In this document: piece after piece, positions 12,152 through 23,008 of the stretch
Layout of the letters: every line of letters starts with the position of its first letter
Numbering within the stretch: the stretch's first letter is position 1
Source of the DNA: Anarhynchus alexandrinus
Lineage: Eukaryota > Chordata > Aves > Charadriiformes > Charadriidae
Direction of reading: 5' to 3'
Assembly (NCBI GenBank): GCA_008711295.1
Contig: VUYV01000046.1
Span: forward strand, 4,417,569-4,481,568
Length of the DNA stretch: 64,000 nt
The notes under the pieces: model-generated
What the model was told of the DNA's origin: nothing
The model's input: the letters and a program-made list of their open reading frames with translations, nothing else
Database searches by the model: none
Made by a program: the position numbers and the translations under genes

Positions 12152-12305
12152 AGCCAGGAAAATGGAGCTCAAGAAGGTGGTGTGGCTCTCTCAGATCGCA
12201 CACAAACCATGTGAGTATGCAACTCAAGACTTTCAACATTCAATCTATCATGCCCTCCCATAGATCACACAGCTGAATAATAGCAGGGCTACAACAAGAA
12301 AAGAG
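12152..12305 (-). mobile_element. MIR-like SINE relic(s)
   Basis: 12152-12253 follows the inverted MIR core: AAAATGGAGCTCAAGAAGGTGG, then CAGATCGCACACAAACCATGTG, then AACTCAAGACTTTC. A second MIR-like word series, TAGATCACACAGCTGAATAATAGCAGGGCT, follows at 12262-12291 in the same orientation. The second piece repeats the 'GGTCACACAGC...GCAGAGCTGG' module, so this may be two adjacent fragments or an internal duplication. Both are highly diverged. Confidence 0.4.
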
Positions 12306-13504
12306 ATAAGCCTTTATTAAGTGTCATCCATTTCTCATTGACATTAATTAAAGATCTGGAAGAGTGTTCAGGACTTGGCTATGATTTAGAAGCAGACTGT
12401 GTTCATACATGGTGGGCTAATAACACTGGCAGGCAGGAGCAACAGTGGATATATTACTTGCTAGGGTAACCTAGAGACACTACCATTTCTTTTTTAAAAA
12501 TGAGATATATAAACCCACAAATATCTGTTTAGTATCAAAATTGTATTTTAGAGTTAAAATTGTAGAAATAAGGAAAAAAACCCACTAAAGTTCAAAGTTA
12601 AAGTGTAAGAAAAGCCATTGCTGAGATCTTTAACACTCAGCATCTCTACTAACTCTATTGAAAAGTCTAGTTTTTAATCTTTAATTCTAATGCGGCTTAT
12701 ATCTGCCATTGTAACCTTTGTATGTGATGTACGTGTCAAACCACCATGAGCTGGAATAGCTGGGAATACATGCAATACTGCCAACTTTGACAAAAATATC
12801 TTTCCAATCACAGCTGCTTCTAGCTTCAACAAGATTGACCTAGGTGTTACTCAAGCCCTGGCCGATCAGACCCAGTGCAAGTCACAGTACCTGACGCTAT
12901 AAGGAGGTTAGCATCCACTTTGTCACTCAGCTCCCCAGTAAATGATATTAAAAATGGATGGCTTGTTCCGCTTTCCCTTATTGCTCTGTAGGTGTCAAGG
13001 TTTCTGATGAGCCCCACTGGCATGAGTAGGATTTGCTTGTATTATAAAAGTAATGAGTTTTTATTTACTCTGAGGCAACACAGCAGCAGTACTAAAAATC
13101 TCACAGTTCCAACATACATTAACTAATATTGAGATTTCTTGGATTCTTAGAAAGCAGATCCAACCCTCGTTATCCAAACTTTCACAACCTGCTTAAATCA
13201 AAATTTAAGTCTGTCAAACATGCAGATAAGCTTTCTTTTTTGGTCTAGAGGAGGCAGAGGAGAGTCCACTTCTTCCTCCAGCAGAATAACACAAGGTGGG
13301 TTTGGGTCTTAAATCAATGCAAATTCCTTGGCAGGTTGTATTTAGGTCTGCATTTCTCATGGTAACTTCTATCTAGAAGTATAAGGCAGGAAAATGAAAA
13401 CTACATGAATCTAGGTGAAACCAATGAAACCAGATGAAAACTACTACCTATTAAACTTCTGCTCTATCTGATCATGACTGGAAACACTTTTTTCTGCTTG
13501 TCTC
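12306..13504. other. Unique non-coding DNA
   Basis: I see no gene, RNA or identifiable transposon here. Sequence around 12.5-12.6 kb is A/T-rich with short A runs. Confidence 0.6.
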
Positions 13505-13669
13505 TGTGGTGGGTTAATGTTGGCTGGACGCCAGCTGCTCTATCAGTCCCCCTCCTCAAGTGGACAGAGGAGAGAAAATATAAGGAAAGGCTCGTGGGTG
13601 AAGGTAAGGACAGGGAGATCACTCAGCAATTACAGTCACCAGCAAAACAGACTCGACTTGAGGAAATTG
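13505..13669 (-). mobile_element. Endogenous retrovirus LTR, 3' end fragment (ERVL-like)
   Basis: Starting at TGTGGTGGGTTAA (13505), the plus strand is the reverse complement of the 3' end of the LTR at 59 kb. Shared landmarks include the GGCTGGACGCCAG block, GAGAGAAAATATAA, GGCTCGTGGGT, GACAGGGAGATCACTC and AGACTCGACTTGAGGAAATT. The element therefore reads leftward and ends in ...CACA at 13505. Similarity stops at about 13669, just before the expected polyadenylation region, so most of the LTR is lost. The 70-codon frames at 13474-13714 fall inside it and are not genes. Confidence 0.8.
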
Positions 13670-15631
13670 GAGACCCCAGAGACTGATTTTCTCTGGGGAT
13701 GGAGAAAACATTAAATATTTGTTCCACAGATTGGTACATAAGACCACAGAAGATTCTTTTACTGCATTCAAGTTGTTAACAACGCAAATCACCTCTCTTT
13801 ATTGTGGTATCCTTTGCAGGTAGAGGCATTAATTAACTTGAGCTCTGCCTACAGAGAGGAGCGAGAGTTACTATAGTTACAAGTTGAAGAGGTATGTAAG
13901 AGGAATGTGAGAGTCTGAGAGTATATCAAACCCATGCGTCCTGCAGGGTATGAAGCACTGATACTCTTACGAAGAGAAACTCTTACATTGCAGGTAGTGT
14001 TATGAGACTCCAAGGTGGTAAAGCCTGAATACCCAGGTCCCAAAGACATCCACCAGAATCCAGAAGGTTAAGTGTGCATTCGTTTGGTTCGTTGAATAAT
14101 TTTGTAAGACAATAATGCTTTCATTAATGATCAAGGAAATCACATATGTATGGATATAATTACAGAACTCTAAATCCTTCATGGGTATATATCAGAGGTA
14201 ATGGAGAGAAAATTCACAAAGATTAAAAACAGATGAAAATGTGGCTTAGAACTGATTAGAGGATGTTGTCTCCCCCTCATGTCTGCTACTCCCTCTCACC
14301 CAAAATAATTAATATTTTTATTTTTTAATTTTTTTCTTTTACAGCCAAAATCCTTAAGGATTTGGGTGCTTGCCCAAAAGTGAATATTCTACAAAAAACC
14401 AGATGTTTTCCATGCACGTTAATCATGAAGATTTTTTTAATATTTTTTTTTAATGTAGGTATAAAACTTCACAAAATGCTCTATTTTTCTCTAAGCGAAG
14501 AGTAATACTTGCAAAGGGAAAAGAAATGCAAAGGTTAGTCAGAAACTAAGGGTATATTATGTGAATTGACATGCCTGTTCTGCTCTTTGCTGAGAGAAAG
14601 CTGTACAGGGTTACATAGCACTATACAAACTTTCCCAAACTACCAAAACTGTGTAAACAGGAGTATTGCCATAAAGATTTCTGTCCACAATTCGCAGCAC
14701 AGATATTTAAGTTCCTATTGGAAAAAAAAAAAAAATCAGTGAAAACTAAAAATGGATGGGAAAGTAAATTTAGAAGGAATTAGGAGTTCAATTTTGTGTG
14801 TGATCTTGGAGGGAATAAATAATGAGGAACATGGCTAGCAATAAATGTGTGAAGATAGTGAAGAAAGAGGGATTATATACAGCGAGGCAAGAAAGGCATA
14901 TATAGGATCAATAGGAATCAATTAGAAAAGTTTATGCTGGGTTAGAGGAATCTTCCTGACAGCCAGACCCATTAATCTGTTACTGAGCTCCCAAATAAAG
15001 CCCTGATTCTCAAGTCTTTCTCAACTCTTATAGATGTTTCCTGGGAATGTTCATCTTTTGCATGGGAGCAAAGGACACCATGAGTAATTTCTTTCCCTGG
15101 TTAGTTGCTGCGTGCTGGCCTAAACTGTTGTGATGTTTAAGCCTAAATCTTGAGGGCAGCATTTTACACCCCTTTTGCCATTCTAGAAGGACTGTGTAAC
15201 CAGAAATTATTTCAACTCAAGATCTCATAACCAACTTCAAATGTAGAATAGGCGCTTTTTGCATTAAATGGGGCAGTTACATTTAGCCTGAGTGAAGAAC
15301 ATACTCTTGTTGTCGGGGAAGTCTGTTTTAAAGAGAATCACAATTTAAGACAGAGAGAGAGAGAAAAAAAAATAATCCTTACAGTGCTTTGATTTCAGTT
15401 TCTGTCTGCCCCATGACAATAGCAAATTAAGCAGCTAAAACCCTACAGCAAATTTATTTAAATCAACTGAAACAACAAAGAATAATCTCATAGGCTTCAG
15501 CTCAGTCCTGCAAGTCTTATTGCCTCATGAGGGACCCTAGCCCACGCTCAGCTTGAAGGTTGCCTTTGGTGCTCCTCCTGGCCCAGAACTGTCTCAAACA
15601 GCTCTGCTCCTTTTGTGACTAAATGCCTAAC
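13670..15631. other. Unique AT-rich DNA with simple sequence
   Basis: Low-complexity T-rich tracts lie at about 14308-14345 and 14430-14455, an A14 run at 14722-14735, and an (AG)n-A9 tract at 15350-15372. No gene is recognised. Confidence 0.6.
15350..15372. repeat. (AG)n followed by A9
   Basis: A run of about seven AG units leads into nine A residues. It is a short simple-sequence repeat. Confidence 0.8.
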
Positions 15632-15705
15632 TGTACTTTCCCTATATAAGAAATGAGGACAATTTATCATTATCTCACTAAGGCTTTGAAACACTTTATG
15701 CCCAA
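15632..15705 (+). mobile_element. MIR-like SINE relic
   Basis: The series GTACTTTCCCTATATAAGAAATGAGGACAATTTATCATTATCTCAC ... GGCTTTGAAACACTTTATG, broken here for display, parallels the sense MIR segment 'cagtttcctcatctgtaaaatgaggataataat...cctcac...gtgaggattaaatg'. Divergence is high. Confidence 0.4.
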
Positions 15706-17949
15706 TATTGGCTCTGACTGAAAGCTCATGAATTCATAAGATTGATGTTGGCACAATCATGTATCTTCCCTCTTCAGTCAAATAATATTTTCCCATAAAT
15801 ATTTTGGAGAGTGTCAAGTCTAACTAGATTTTAGAAATTAAACTAAAGGGTGAAGCATTTAGAAAATGTCTATTTTAAAAATTTTGATTGCAATATTTTA
15901 ATTCTGACATTTCAAAGTTTCTGAAATGAAACTTGTTAAATTGTGCTACTTTTGGTTTAAGATCAGAAAGAAATACTGAATAGCTGCAACCAAGTATTGC
16001 ACAATTAAGGGAGGGGACCCAAAACCAAAAAAAACAACAACTGAACTTGTATTTCAGGTAGAAAGACACATTATTTGGTTTTCATTTCATAGGAATCATT
16101 GGAGATCCCAATTCCTTCCTTGCTCTTAATTTTAGGACATGGCAGTTTCACAGACTTCCTTACATAAACTCCAGGAAAGACACCCAAAAGGGGCTTTGTC
16201 TGAGGCTCATCCATTCAATATATTTGCCTGCTCCAATTTGCTTTGTGTTTGTTACTATCAGAGAATGTCACACTGATTTTCACAGATGCAGGTACTTTCC
16301 CATTGCTTACTAAACCTGAAAGTAGCATTATTGCTCTTCCAGTTCAGGGAATGGCTTTTGCCTTGGTAGAAACAGAAGCTACATATAAATACTCAAGTAC
16401 TGCTTGCCTTTTCCAACTCTAACACACTGCCACCCAACCTTGCTCACAGTGCTTGGATTTGTTTGGTCTTCTGGGACGGGGGAAGGTAGAAAGTAAACAA
16501 GGAAACGTTATGCATCAGAAGTGATCAAATCACTAGTGCACCTTGAAAAGCACAGCCCATGAACCTGAAGAGGTCTGGGGGAAATCTGGCCAAAAGCCAT
16601 TCAGAAAACAGCAGAGAAAGGACAAAGTGCTTCAAAGGCCATCACTTAGCCTGCTGGACCACTCAGCTCTTCTTCAGTCTCATTCCCTTCCCACCATGCA
16701 CCATCGTGAAATGGTTTTGAATAAAGAGTACATAAAAAAAAAAGCTGGTTTTTTTTGAGGGGTACCTATGGACGTAGAGGAGCTACGGCTGTCTTATTCT
16801 CCTGTGTCAACACTATACGCTGAACATGAGCAGTTGCAGAACAGGATTTCATAAACCCTTATACAAATTGCAGCTGTCTACACCCTTCCAGTCCTGAGAC
16901 AGAGATGACCAAGAATCACCCAATCCTTGTTCACCCTTGGTTTTGGCAAGAACAGAGCAAACCCCAGGACATAGTAAGTGTCAAATAACACCATGAGGTA
17001 CACAAGCCACCATCACATCTCCAGCTCTTACAGAGGGCATCACTGCAGAAGGGATGATAAATGGATCTGAAACGTGGATGCCTCTAACATACTGGAAGAC
17101 TGAGATGAGTTGGCAGAGATACATCCTCTCAGACAGAATATGCAGTAAATTTTCCTTCTTGTCAGCAAAATCTCACCATCTTCACCCAAGAAAAGCTCCC
17201 AGTGAATTGCTTAAGGAGGGACTGTATGAAAAGTTGGTTGAGGATTGCACAATTAGTCCCTGAATAATGTTGCTCTGCACAAAGAGAAAATGGAGATGAC
17301 TTTTTCCTTGGTGAAGGAAAGAGAAGGACAACTAGCTCTTCTTAGTTCAGTTGAGGCTTTTCTAGCTTTTTCTTTCAAAGAAACAGCTTATGTTAAAGAT
17401 GGGGTTATTGTACTGGCAATTATATAGTCCCACTTTAAATTTAGAAGGGTGCCATAAATTGCTTTCATGGTGTTTTCAGACCAGCTGGTGACTGTGTTGG
17501 CTGACTATCTGAGTTATTAGTGAATGATTTGGCGCACTGTTAATCACTGTGCACTTGTATTGCCAGCTTTGGCAAGAAATTTTGCTTCCTTAAGGAATTT
17601 CCCATTCTGCAAATCAGAGTTTATACCAACCAAACACCATCCATCAAGACTAAAGTCTGCCTTACACAGCATGAATTACATTATTACATTCATTTCCAGT
17701 GATAAGTCTCCTGAATGTCTTGGTTGTTTTTACCATTTACTCGGTTTAGGAAAGCAAAGCAATTCTTCAGAATGAGTTTTCAATTTATATGCTCGAATAG
17801 TTTAAATTCCATTCCAGCAATACATAACACATTGGTACCATGCTCTGTATCTTACTCAGGCTGCTTGGATGTTGTGTATTGTCATCAGTACTTAGCAGGT
17901 TGAGGACAATCTTAGAATTAAAATGACCCTCCGCTGGTTTTGCATTTTG
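15706..17949. other. Unique non-coding DNA
   Basis: Small open frames (60-83 codons) only. At 16732-16756 an A10 run and a T8 run flank GCTGG, giving a small A/T hairpin. No gene is recognised. Confidence 0.6.
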
Positions 17950-18538
17950 TATCAGGAATAGTGTGGCCAGCAGGACTAGGGAAGTGATTGTCCCCCTGTA
18001 CTCAGCACTGGTGAGGCCCCACCTCGAATACTGTGTTCAGTTTTGGGTCCCTCACAACAAGAAAGACATTGAGGTGCTGGAGTGTGTCCAGAGAAGGGCA
18101 ATGAAGCTGGTGAGGGGTCTGGAGAACAAGTCTTATAAGGAGTGGCTGAGGGAACTGGGGTTGTTTAGCCTGGAGAAAAGGAGGCTGAGCGGAAACCTTA
18201 TCACTCTCTACAGCTACCTGAAAGAAGGTTGTAGCCAGGTGGAGGTCAGACACTTTTCCCAAGTGACAAGCGATAGGACAAAAGGAAAAGGCCTCAAGTT
18301 GCACCAGGGTAGGTTTCGATTGGGTATTAGGAAAAATTTCTTCACCAAAAGGATTGTCAAGCATTGGAACAGGCTGCCCAGGGAAGTGGTGGAGTCACCA
18401 TCCCTGGAGGTATTTAAAAGACGGGTAGATGTGCTGCTGAGGGACATGGTTTAGTGGTGGACTTGCAAGTGCAAGGTTAATGGTTGAACCTGATGATCTT
18501 AAAGGTCTTTTCCAACCTAAACAATTCTATGATTCTAC
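17950..18538 (+). mobile_element. CR1 LINE, 5'-truncated, relatively young
   Basis: Similarity to the CR1 consensus starts abruptly at ATCAGGAATAGTGTGGCCAG. It continues through the whole ORF2 C-terminus and the 3' UTR and ends in the CR1 tail (TTTTCCAACCTAAACAATTC, then TATGATTCTA). It differs in subfamily from the 8- and 19-kb copies (TTAAAGGTC and AAACAATTC in the tail instead of TTGAGGTCCC and TGGTATTC). The intact reading frame suggests less decay than its neighbours. Confidence 0.95.
17963..18454 (+). pseudogene. CR1 ORF2 C-terminal fragment, frame intact
   Basis: A 163-codon frame runs uninterrupted from inside the truncated element to the natural ORF2 stop (TAG, 18452-18454). It contains the conserved [17 protein letters not shown] block at residues 12-28, the [14 protein letters not shown] region at about 65-78, and [19 protein letters not shown] at about 133-151. 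This is the part of CR1 ORF2 downstream of the catalytic RT palm; the endonuclease and RT active sites are absent, so it cannot retrotranspose. The first Met is an internal residue, not a true start. The antisense frame at 18002-18364 is a shadow. Confidence 0.85.
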
Positions 18539-19265
18539 GCATTTGATAAAGTTAAGGCTGACATGAAGACAAACCCAGGAGCAGTGGAAAATAAAATACT
18601 GTACACTTTTCCTTTGTATGTTCTAGAGAAAAAAAAAGGGCTTCTTTAGTTGATGCAGTACACTGCCTATGAGAAATTTCATGTCAACTGTAATGCAGTT
18701 GTTACCATCACCTGAGTTCTCATTAGAGCCCAACTCAGGATTTGAAGGAACAGGTGAATTTATGCACAGCCCCAATATATTTTGGTGATGACAACACCTG
18801 ATATAAAATTGAATGACAGGCTTACAGCACTTTATCATGCAACACATGCTTTATAAATGGAATGGCAATGTAAAACCACCCCAAAAACAGTAGTACCCTG
18901 CAGAGCAGAGATTGAAGGGGTCTGTACCATGCACATACTCCTGACCTGGAGTCATGGGTATACTGAAAGTATCATCTTTCAGAGAACAGAAAAAGAGAAC
19001 GTTTGCCACTTACAGTCATTTTAAATTTGCCAACAGACAAATTATTGATCCTTGTACTGAGCTAAAATTCAATACAAGTTGCTCTGCTACTTAAATTCAT
19101 ATTGATGTGTGAATTCTATGCACTGCCATACCCATTTTTTGCCATAATATTCCTATGCAGCTAGTAAAATATATTTTAGGGATAGAACCTTGAGATGAAG
19201 GAAACCTGGACATTCTTTCAAATGCAAAATGCAGTGTTTTGAAACGGATTTAATTTAAACTTACT
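18539..19265. other. Unique spacer between two CR1 copies
   Basis: I recognise no feature; the sequence is AT-rich with short A runs. Confidence 0.6.
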
Positions 19266-20456
19266 TTGAAGCATGTGATTGGGAAAAGTCAGCATGGATT
19301 CATCAAGAGCAAATCATGCTTGACAAACCTGGTCACCTTCTACAACAAAGTAACCTGCTTGGTTGATGTGGGGCAAGCGGTGAACATAGTCTACCTGGAT
19401 TTCTCCAAGGCTTTCAATATAGTTCCCCACAGCATCCTCCTAGAAAAACTGATGTGTTATGGTCTCGAAAAGTGGTCTGTGCAGTGGGTGGGGTACTGGC
19501 TGACACGCCGCACCCAGAGCGTGGCGGTAAATAGATCCTTTTCAAATTGTCAACCTGTCACAAGTGGGGTCCCCCAGGGATTAATACTGGGCCCAATGCT
19601 GTTTGATATCTTTGTAACTGATCTGGATGATGGGATCAAGTGTACCTTGATAAAGTTTGTTGATGATACCAAACTGAGAAGGGAAGTGGACACTTCAGAA
19701 GGGAAAGCCACCCTGAGGGAAGACCTGGATAGGCTGGAAGAGTGGGCTAACAAGAACCTGATGAAGTTCAACAAGGACAAGTGTAAGGTCTTGCACCTGG
19801 GAAAACATAATCCAGGAGTGCAGCACAGGCTGGGATCTACCCACCTGGAGAGCAGCTCTGTGGAAAGGGACCTGGGGGTCCTGGTGGACAGCAAGATCAA
19901 TGTGATTGAATAGTGTGCTGCTGTGGCAAAGAAAGCCAACAGGATGCTGGGTTGTATCAACAAGGGCACCAACAGCAGAGATAAAGAAATCATTATCTCA
20001 GTCTGCTCAGCGCTTCTCACTCCACACCTGGCATATTGTGTTCAGTTTTGGTCCTCGCTATACAAAAAAGATGTGGACAGGCTGGAGAGCATCCAGAGAA
20101 AGGCCACCAAGATGATCAAAGGACTGGGAAGCCTGCCATAGGAAAAAAGGCTGAGAGAACTAGGTTTGTTCAGTCTTGAGAAAAGAAGGCTTAAGGGAGA
20201 CCTTATCACCATGTTCCAGTATTTAAAGGGTGGCTACAAAGAAGGAGACTCCCATTTTACAAGGACTCACATGGAGAAGATGAAGGGTAATGGGTACAAG
20301 TTACTCCTGGGGAGATTCTGATTGGACACAAGACAACAATTTTTCACAATGAGACCAATCAGCCATTGGAATAATCTCCCCAGGGAAGTGCTGAATTCCC
20401 CTACACTGGACACTTTGAAGATTCATCTGGACAGGATGCTGGGCCATCTTGTGTAG
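19266..20456 (+). pseudogene. CR1 ORF2 reverse-transcriptase remnant
   Basis: The first 215 codons hold the RT palm: QHGF at residues 9-12, YLDFSKAFN at 43-51 (motif A, catalytic Asp45 kept, the family's final Asp changed to Asn51), GVPQG at 101-105, and FVDD at 131-134 (motif C, family FADD with Ala changed to Val). An in-frame TAG at 19911-19913 replaces a CAG seen in the 8-kb sister. The frame then continues to a second stop at 20139-20141, where it also shifts. A third stop, TGA at 20319-20321, replaces CGA in the sister and is a typical CpG decay. The protein would have performed target-primed reverse transcription; this copy is dead and lacks the N-terminal endonuclease. Confidence 0.9.
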
Positions 20457-20543
20457 ACCGTGCTTTTGCCAAGAGAGGTTGGACCAGGTGATCCTTGAGG
20501 TCCCTTCCAACCTGGTATTCTCTGATTCTCTCATTCTATGATT
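19266..20543 (+). mobile_element. CR1 LINE, 5'-truncated, longest copy in the window
   Basis: About 1.28 kb of CR1 in sense orientation, beginning inside the RT domain and ending in the CR1 tail (CCTTCCAACCTGGTATTC, then TGATTCTCTCATTCTATG). It belongs to the same subfamily as the minus-strand copy at 8221-8960 but extends further 5'. The natural ORF2 stop is at 20454-20456. CR1 insertions normally lack clear target duplications, and I see none. Confidence 0.95.
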
Positions 20544-20743
20544 AAACTGAAATGAAAATAAAGGCAAATATTAAAAAATTGGATTTCATATTCATCAAAG
20601 AAAAAAGCACATACCAAACAATTTCTTCTTGAATCCAATATTCTAGTTAACAGGGAACTATATGCTCAATTTCAAAATAACAATTTGAATTTTTTCACTA
20701 CAGGTCAGATATCCTTCAATTATTTTTGTTTCAAAACAAAAAA

Positions 20744-20792
20744 CCAACCACCCCCCTCCACACCACCCCCCCCCCATTATTGCGGTGGTTGT
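20744..20792. repeat. C-rich tract flanked by inverted CAACCACC/GGTGGTTG
   Basis: A C6 run and a C10 run (20766-20775) sit in a CCACC-rich stretch. The outer CAACCACC and GGTGGTTG are perfect 8-bp inverted arms. The minus strand is G-rich, and G-rich structures are possible there. Confidence 0.6.
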
Positions 20793-21027
20793 TATAGTCA
20801 TTCCTTGTGGATGTATTTCAGAATACAAAATGGGCAAGTCATTCACTCTTTGGTTATAAAAGCTAGAAGAAGCAAGAAAGTTCTTCCTTCTTTCTGCAGA
20901 TCTTTGTTTTGGATGCTAGGCTTGGGTGTGATGAAAACAGTTTACAGTGATGGCGGGATGCAGCTCTGGACCTGCCTAAGATGCACCCAGCTCTTAGACT
21001 CTTCTGTTCAAAGGCTGTTTCTCAGCA

Positions 21028-21111
21028 AGTAGTGGAGGTAGGTGTAGTGGATTAGTGGAGGTAATCCCCTTTCTAGTGGAGTCCCCTACTTGTGGAGTAG
21101 TAGTGGAGGTA
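21028..21111. repeat. Irregular direct repeats of TAGTGGAG
   Basis: The word TAGTGGAG occurs four times (21030, 21053, 21074, 21101) with variable spacing, plus a TAGTGGAT at 21045. The 13-mer AGTAGTGGAGGTA is repeated exactly at 21028-21040 and 21099-21111. It looks like local duplication or slippage rather than a regular satellite. Confidence 0.65.
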
Positions 21112-21335
21112 TACGGCTAGTCCCTTTTCCTGGTAAGTTTTGGAACAGTGTCTCTATGTACATGTACAAGGTTTTTTAAAATCTCTCTTTAGAGATAAAT
21201 ATATGGCCTTTGGTACTCAGATCAGAATTTGAGCAGCTTTCAGGGATATCAGGCAAATATTTCAGCTTTTAAATTGTTACTAAATAGTGATGTGTCATAG
21301 GATACAGTGAAAGAAGAACAGTGTTGAAGAAATAG

Positions 21336-21445
21336 ACCTGGGTATCCAGAGATTATTGTTTTGCCTCTGTCATAGGCTTCACATATGAACTTAACCAAAC
21401 ATTATTCTTGCTCTCTCTAAAGTTTTCTCATTTACATTCATAAAA
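21336..21445 (+). mobile_element. MIR-like SINE relic
   Basis: ACCTGGGTATCCAGAGA, TTTTGCCTCTGTCATAGGCTTC, CATATGAACTTAACC and CTCTCTAAAGTTTTCTCATTTA occur in the sense MIR order (acctgggtt..., ctgccac...acttc, tgtgacctt, ctctgtgcctcagtttcctcatct). Strongly diverged. Confidence 0.4.
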
Positions 21446-23008
21446 ATTCCTAATTGCAGACCCACCAGTCCTGTTTCCATGCTTGCCCTGAGTTGAAGCA
21501 AAACTAAATGAGAATGTGCATGGCACAGAAATCTGGTTCATAAACAACATCTGTCATGAGCATTCATTTTTTTTGGAAAGAGTCTTCTTCCTCCTCTAAA
21601 TATAAATGATTTCCTAATGCCAACAAAATATATGGCCTAATCAAAGAATCTTGCAAACTGACAATTTCAGCAACACAGAAGTGTCATCAGGTAACTGAAA
21701 ACTCATCTCAGCAATCCACAAGAGCAGTAATATTTTACATACGCCAACTACTACTACTTGCCAGTTGAAGTTTCAAGCTGAAATGGAATTTCTTTTGTGA
21801 TGTAGCCACAAACTTCATTTTCAAGAAATATCTAAGATAACCACACATGACCTTGCTAGTATACTACATCACAGTGCTAATTAATAGCAATTACTCGGAG
21901 ATAGTCTTAGTGGAAAATAAATTAAATCAAGTATACACCAAATTTCTTCAAGGGATATATATTCAAGTGTCTGTTTTTACCACCATTAAACTTGACTACT
22001 CTGTTTATGCATCTTCATCCTTCTCTTTTAATGAAGACTATAAACCAGAGATATACTATTTGAGCCATTGGCTCAAATCACACAGTGATAACCGTCCACC
22101 TGGACACCCCAGGGCTTAATAGATAGCTGTGGTAATGGTATTCCAATAGCAGCACATTGTATGAGACACTCCTGAATACTGTGATAACTGCTGCATAAGC
22201 ATGAAATTTAAAAGCTCTAACTTAGCGGAGTGCTTAAAAATACCCTTATTCTTAAGAACTAAATTTAATAAACCTGCTTAGATGCTTAAAATTGCACAAA
22301 TAATTACCACGCTAAGTCATGAAATCATGTACTATAGTTAAATGAGGGTTTAAGCCTATGCCTTGAGAAAACAGACCACAGGATGATATTTTTTTCTCCA
22401 TCTATACTACCAAGTGAGTCCTGAACTGAAAGTGTCCATACTGTCCTTAGCAAACATCACTGCCTGGTGCACTGAGCTTAGTTTCATCCAGCAAAACCAG
22501 CCATGAAGGCTTGGCCTGTCCCTGGGATGCTGAATACCCTTTGAGTGTGGTTACTCTTCTTCTGGTTCATGCAGAAAATATGACCTTCAAAAAGTTTAAA
22601 AAGCCTAAAAAAAAAGCCTAAAAAACCTCGAGTTTGAACTCTCCCCAGGCCTGAAGCCTGTTTTCCAGCCATGGAGAAGTTATTTATGGTTGTCAAAGTC
22701 TGAGAAAACTGGATGAGTTCAGAAGATGGTTTGCTCATGAACAGCATGTGGCCTGACCTCTACAAACCCTGGTTTCATTTCCCACCATTCCAGAGGAAAA
22801 CTTGGCGAGTATATAACCAAGCATAAACTAATTAGTCATACTGAAGGACACTTCACTGATGTAGTGTTGTATTCATGTGGCTACAGAGATTTTAAAGATC
22901 TATGCCTTTGTGGGCCATGGGCTTTACTGGTTACACCAACAGGTTTGTGCTCTCTGTTCCTTTGTGCGAAACATCTCTGTCCTGCCCCAGATGGATGTAG
23001 CAAGGATT
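21446..23008. other. Unique non-coding DNA
   Basis: No gene recognised. At 22588-22626 an A-rich stretch contains two near-identical AAAAAGCCTAAAA units. Confidence 0.6.

Larger units (their letters stand above)
20544..21335. other. Unique DNA with a C-rich tract and TAGTGGAG repeats
   Basis: Apart from the two sequence oddities listed separately (20744-20792 and 21028-21111), I recognise nothing. Confidence 0.6.

Noticed and set aside
13474..13714. Two overlapping 65-70-codon frames
   Set aside because: They fall within the minus-strand LTR fragment and its flanks.
18002..18364. 120-codon minus-strand frame
   Set aside because: Antisense shadow of the intact CR1 ORF2 tail.
19550..20020. 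156-codon minus-strand frame
   Set aside because: Antisense shadow of the CR1 RT region.
19906..20115. 69-codon plus-strand frame, also seen in the 8-kb copy
   Set aside because: Alternative-frame reading of CR1 ORF2. Its appearance in both copies reflects shared nucleotide sequence, not a conserved protein.
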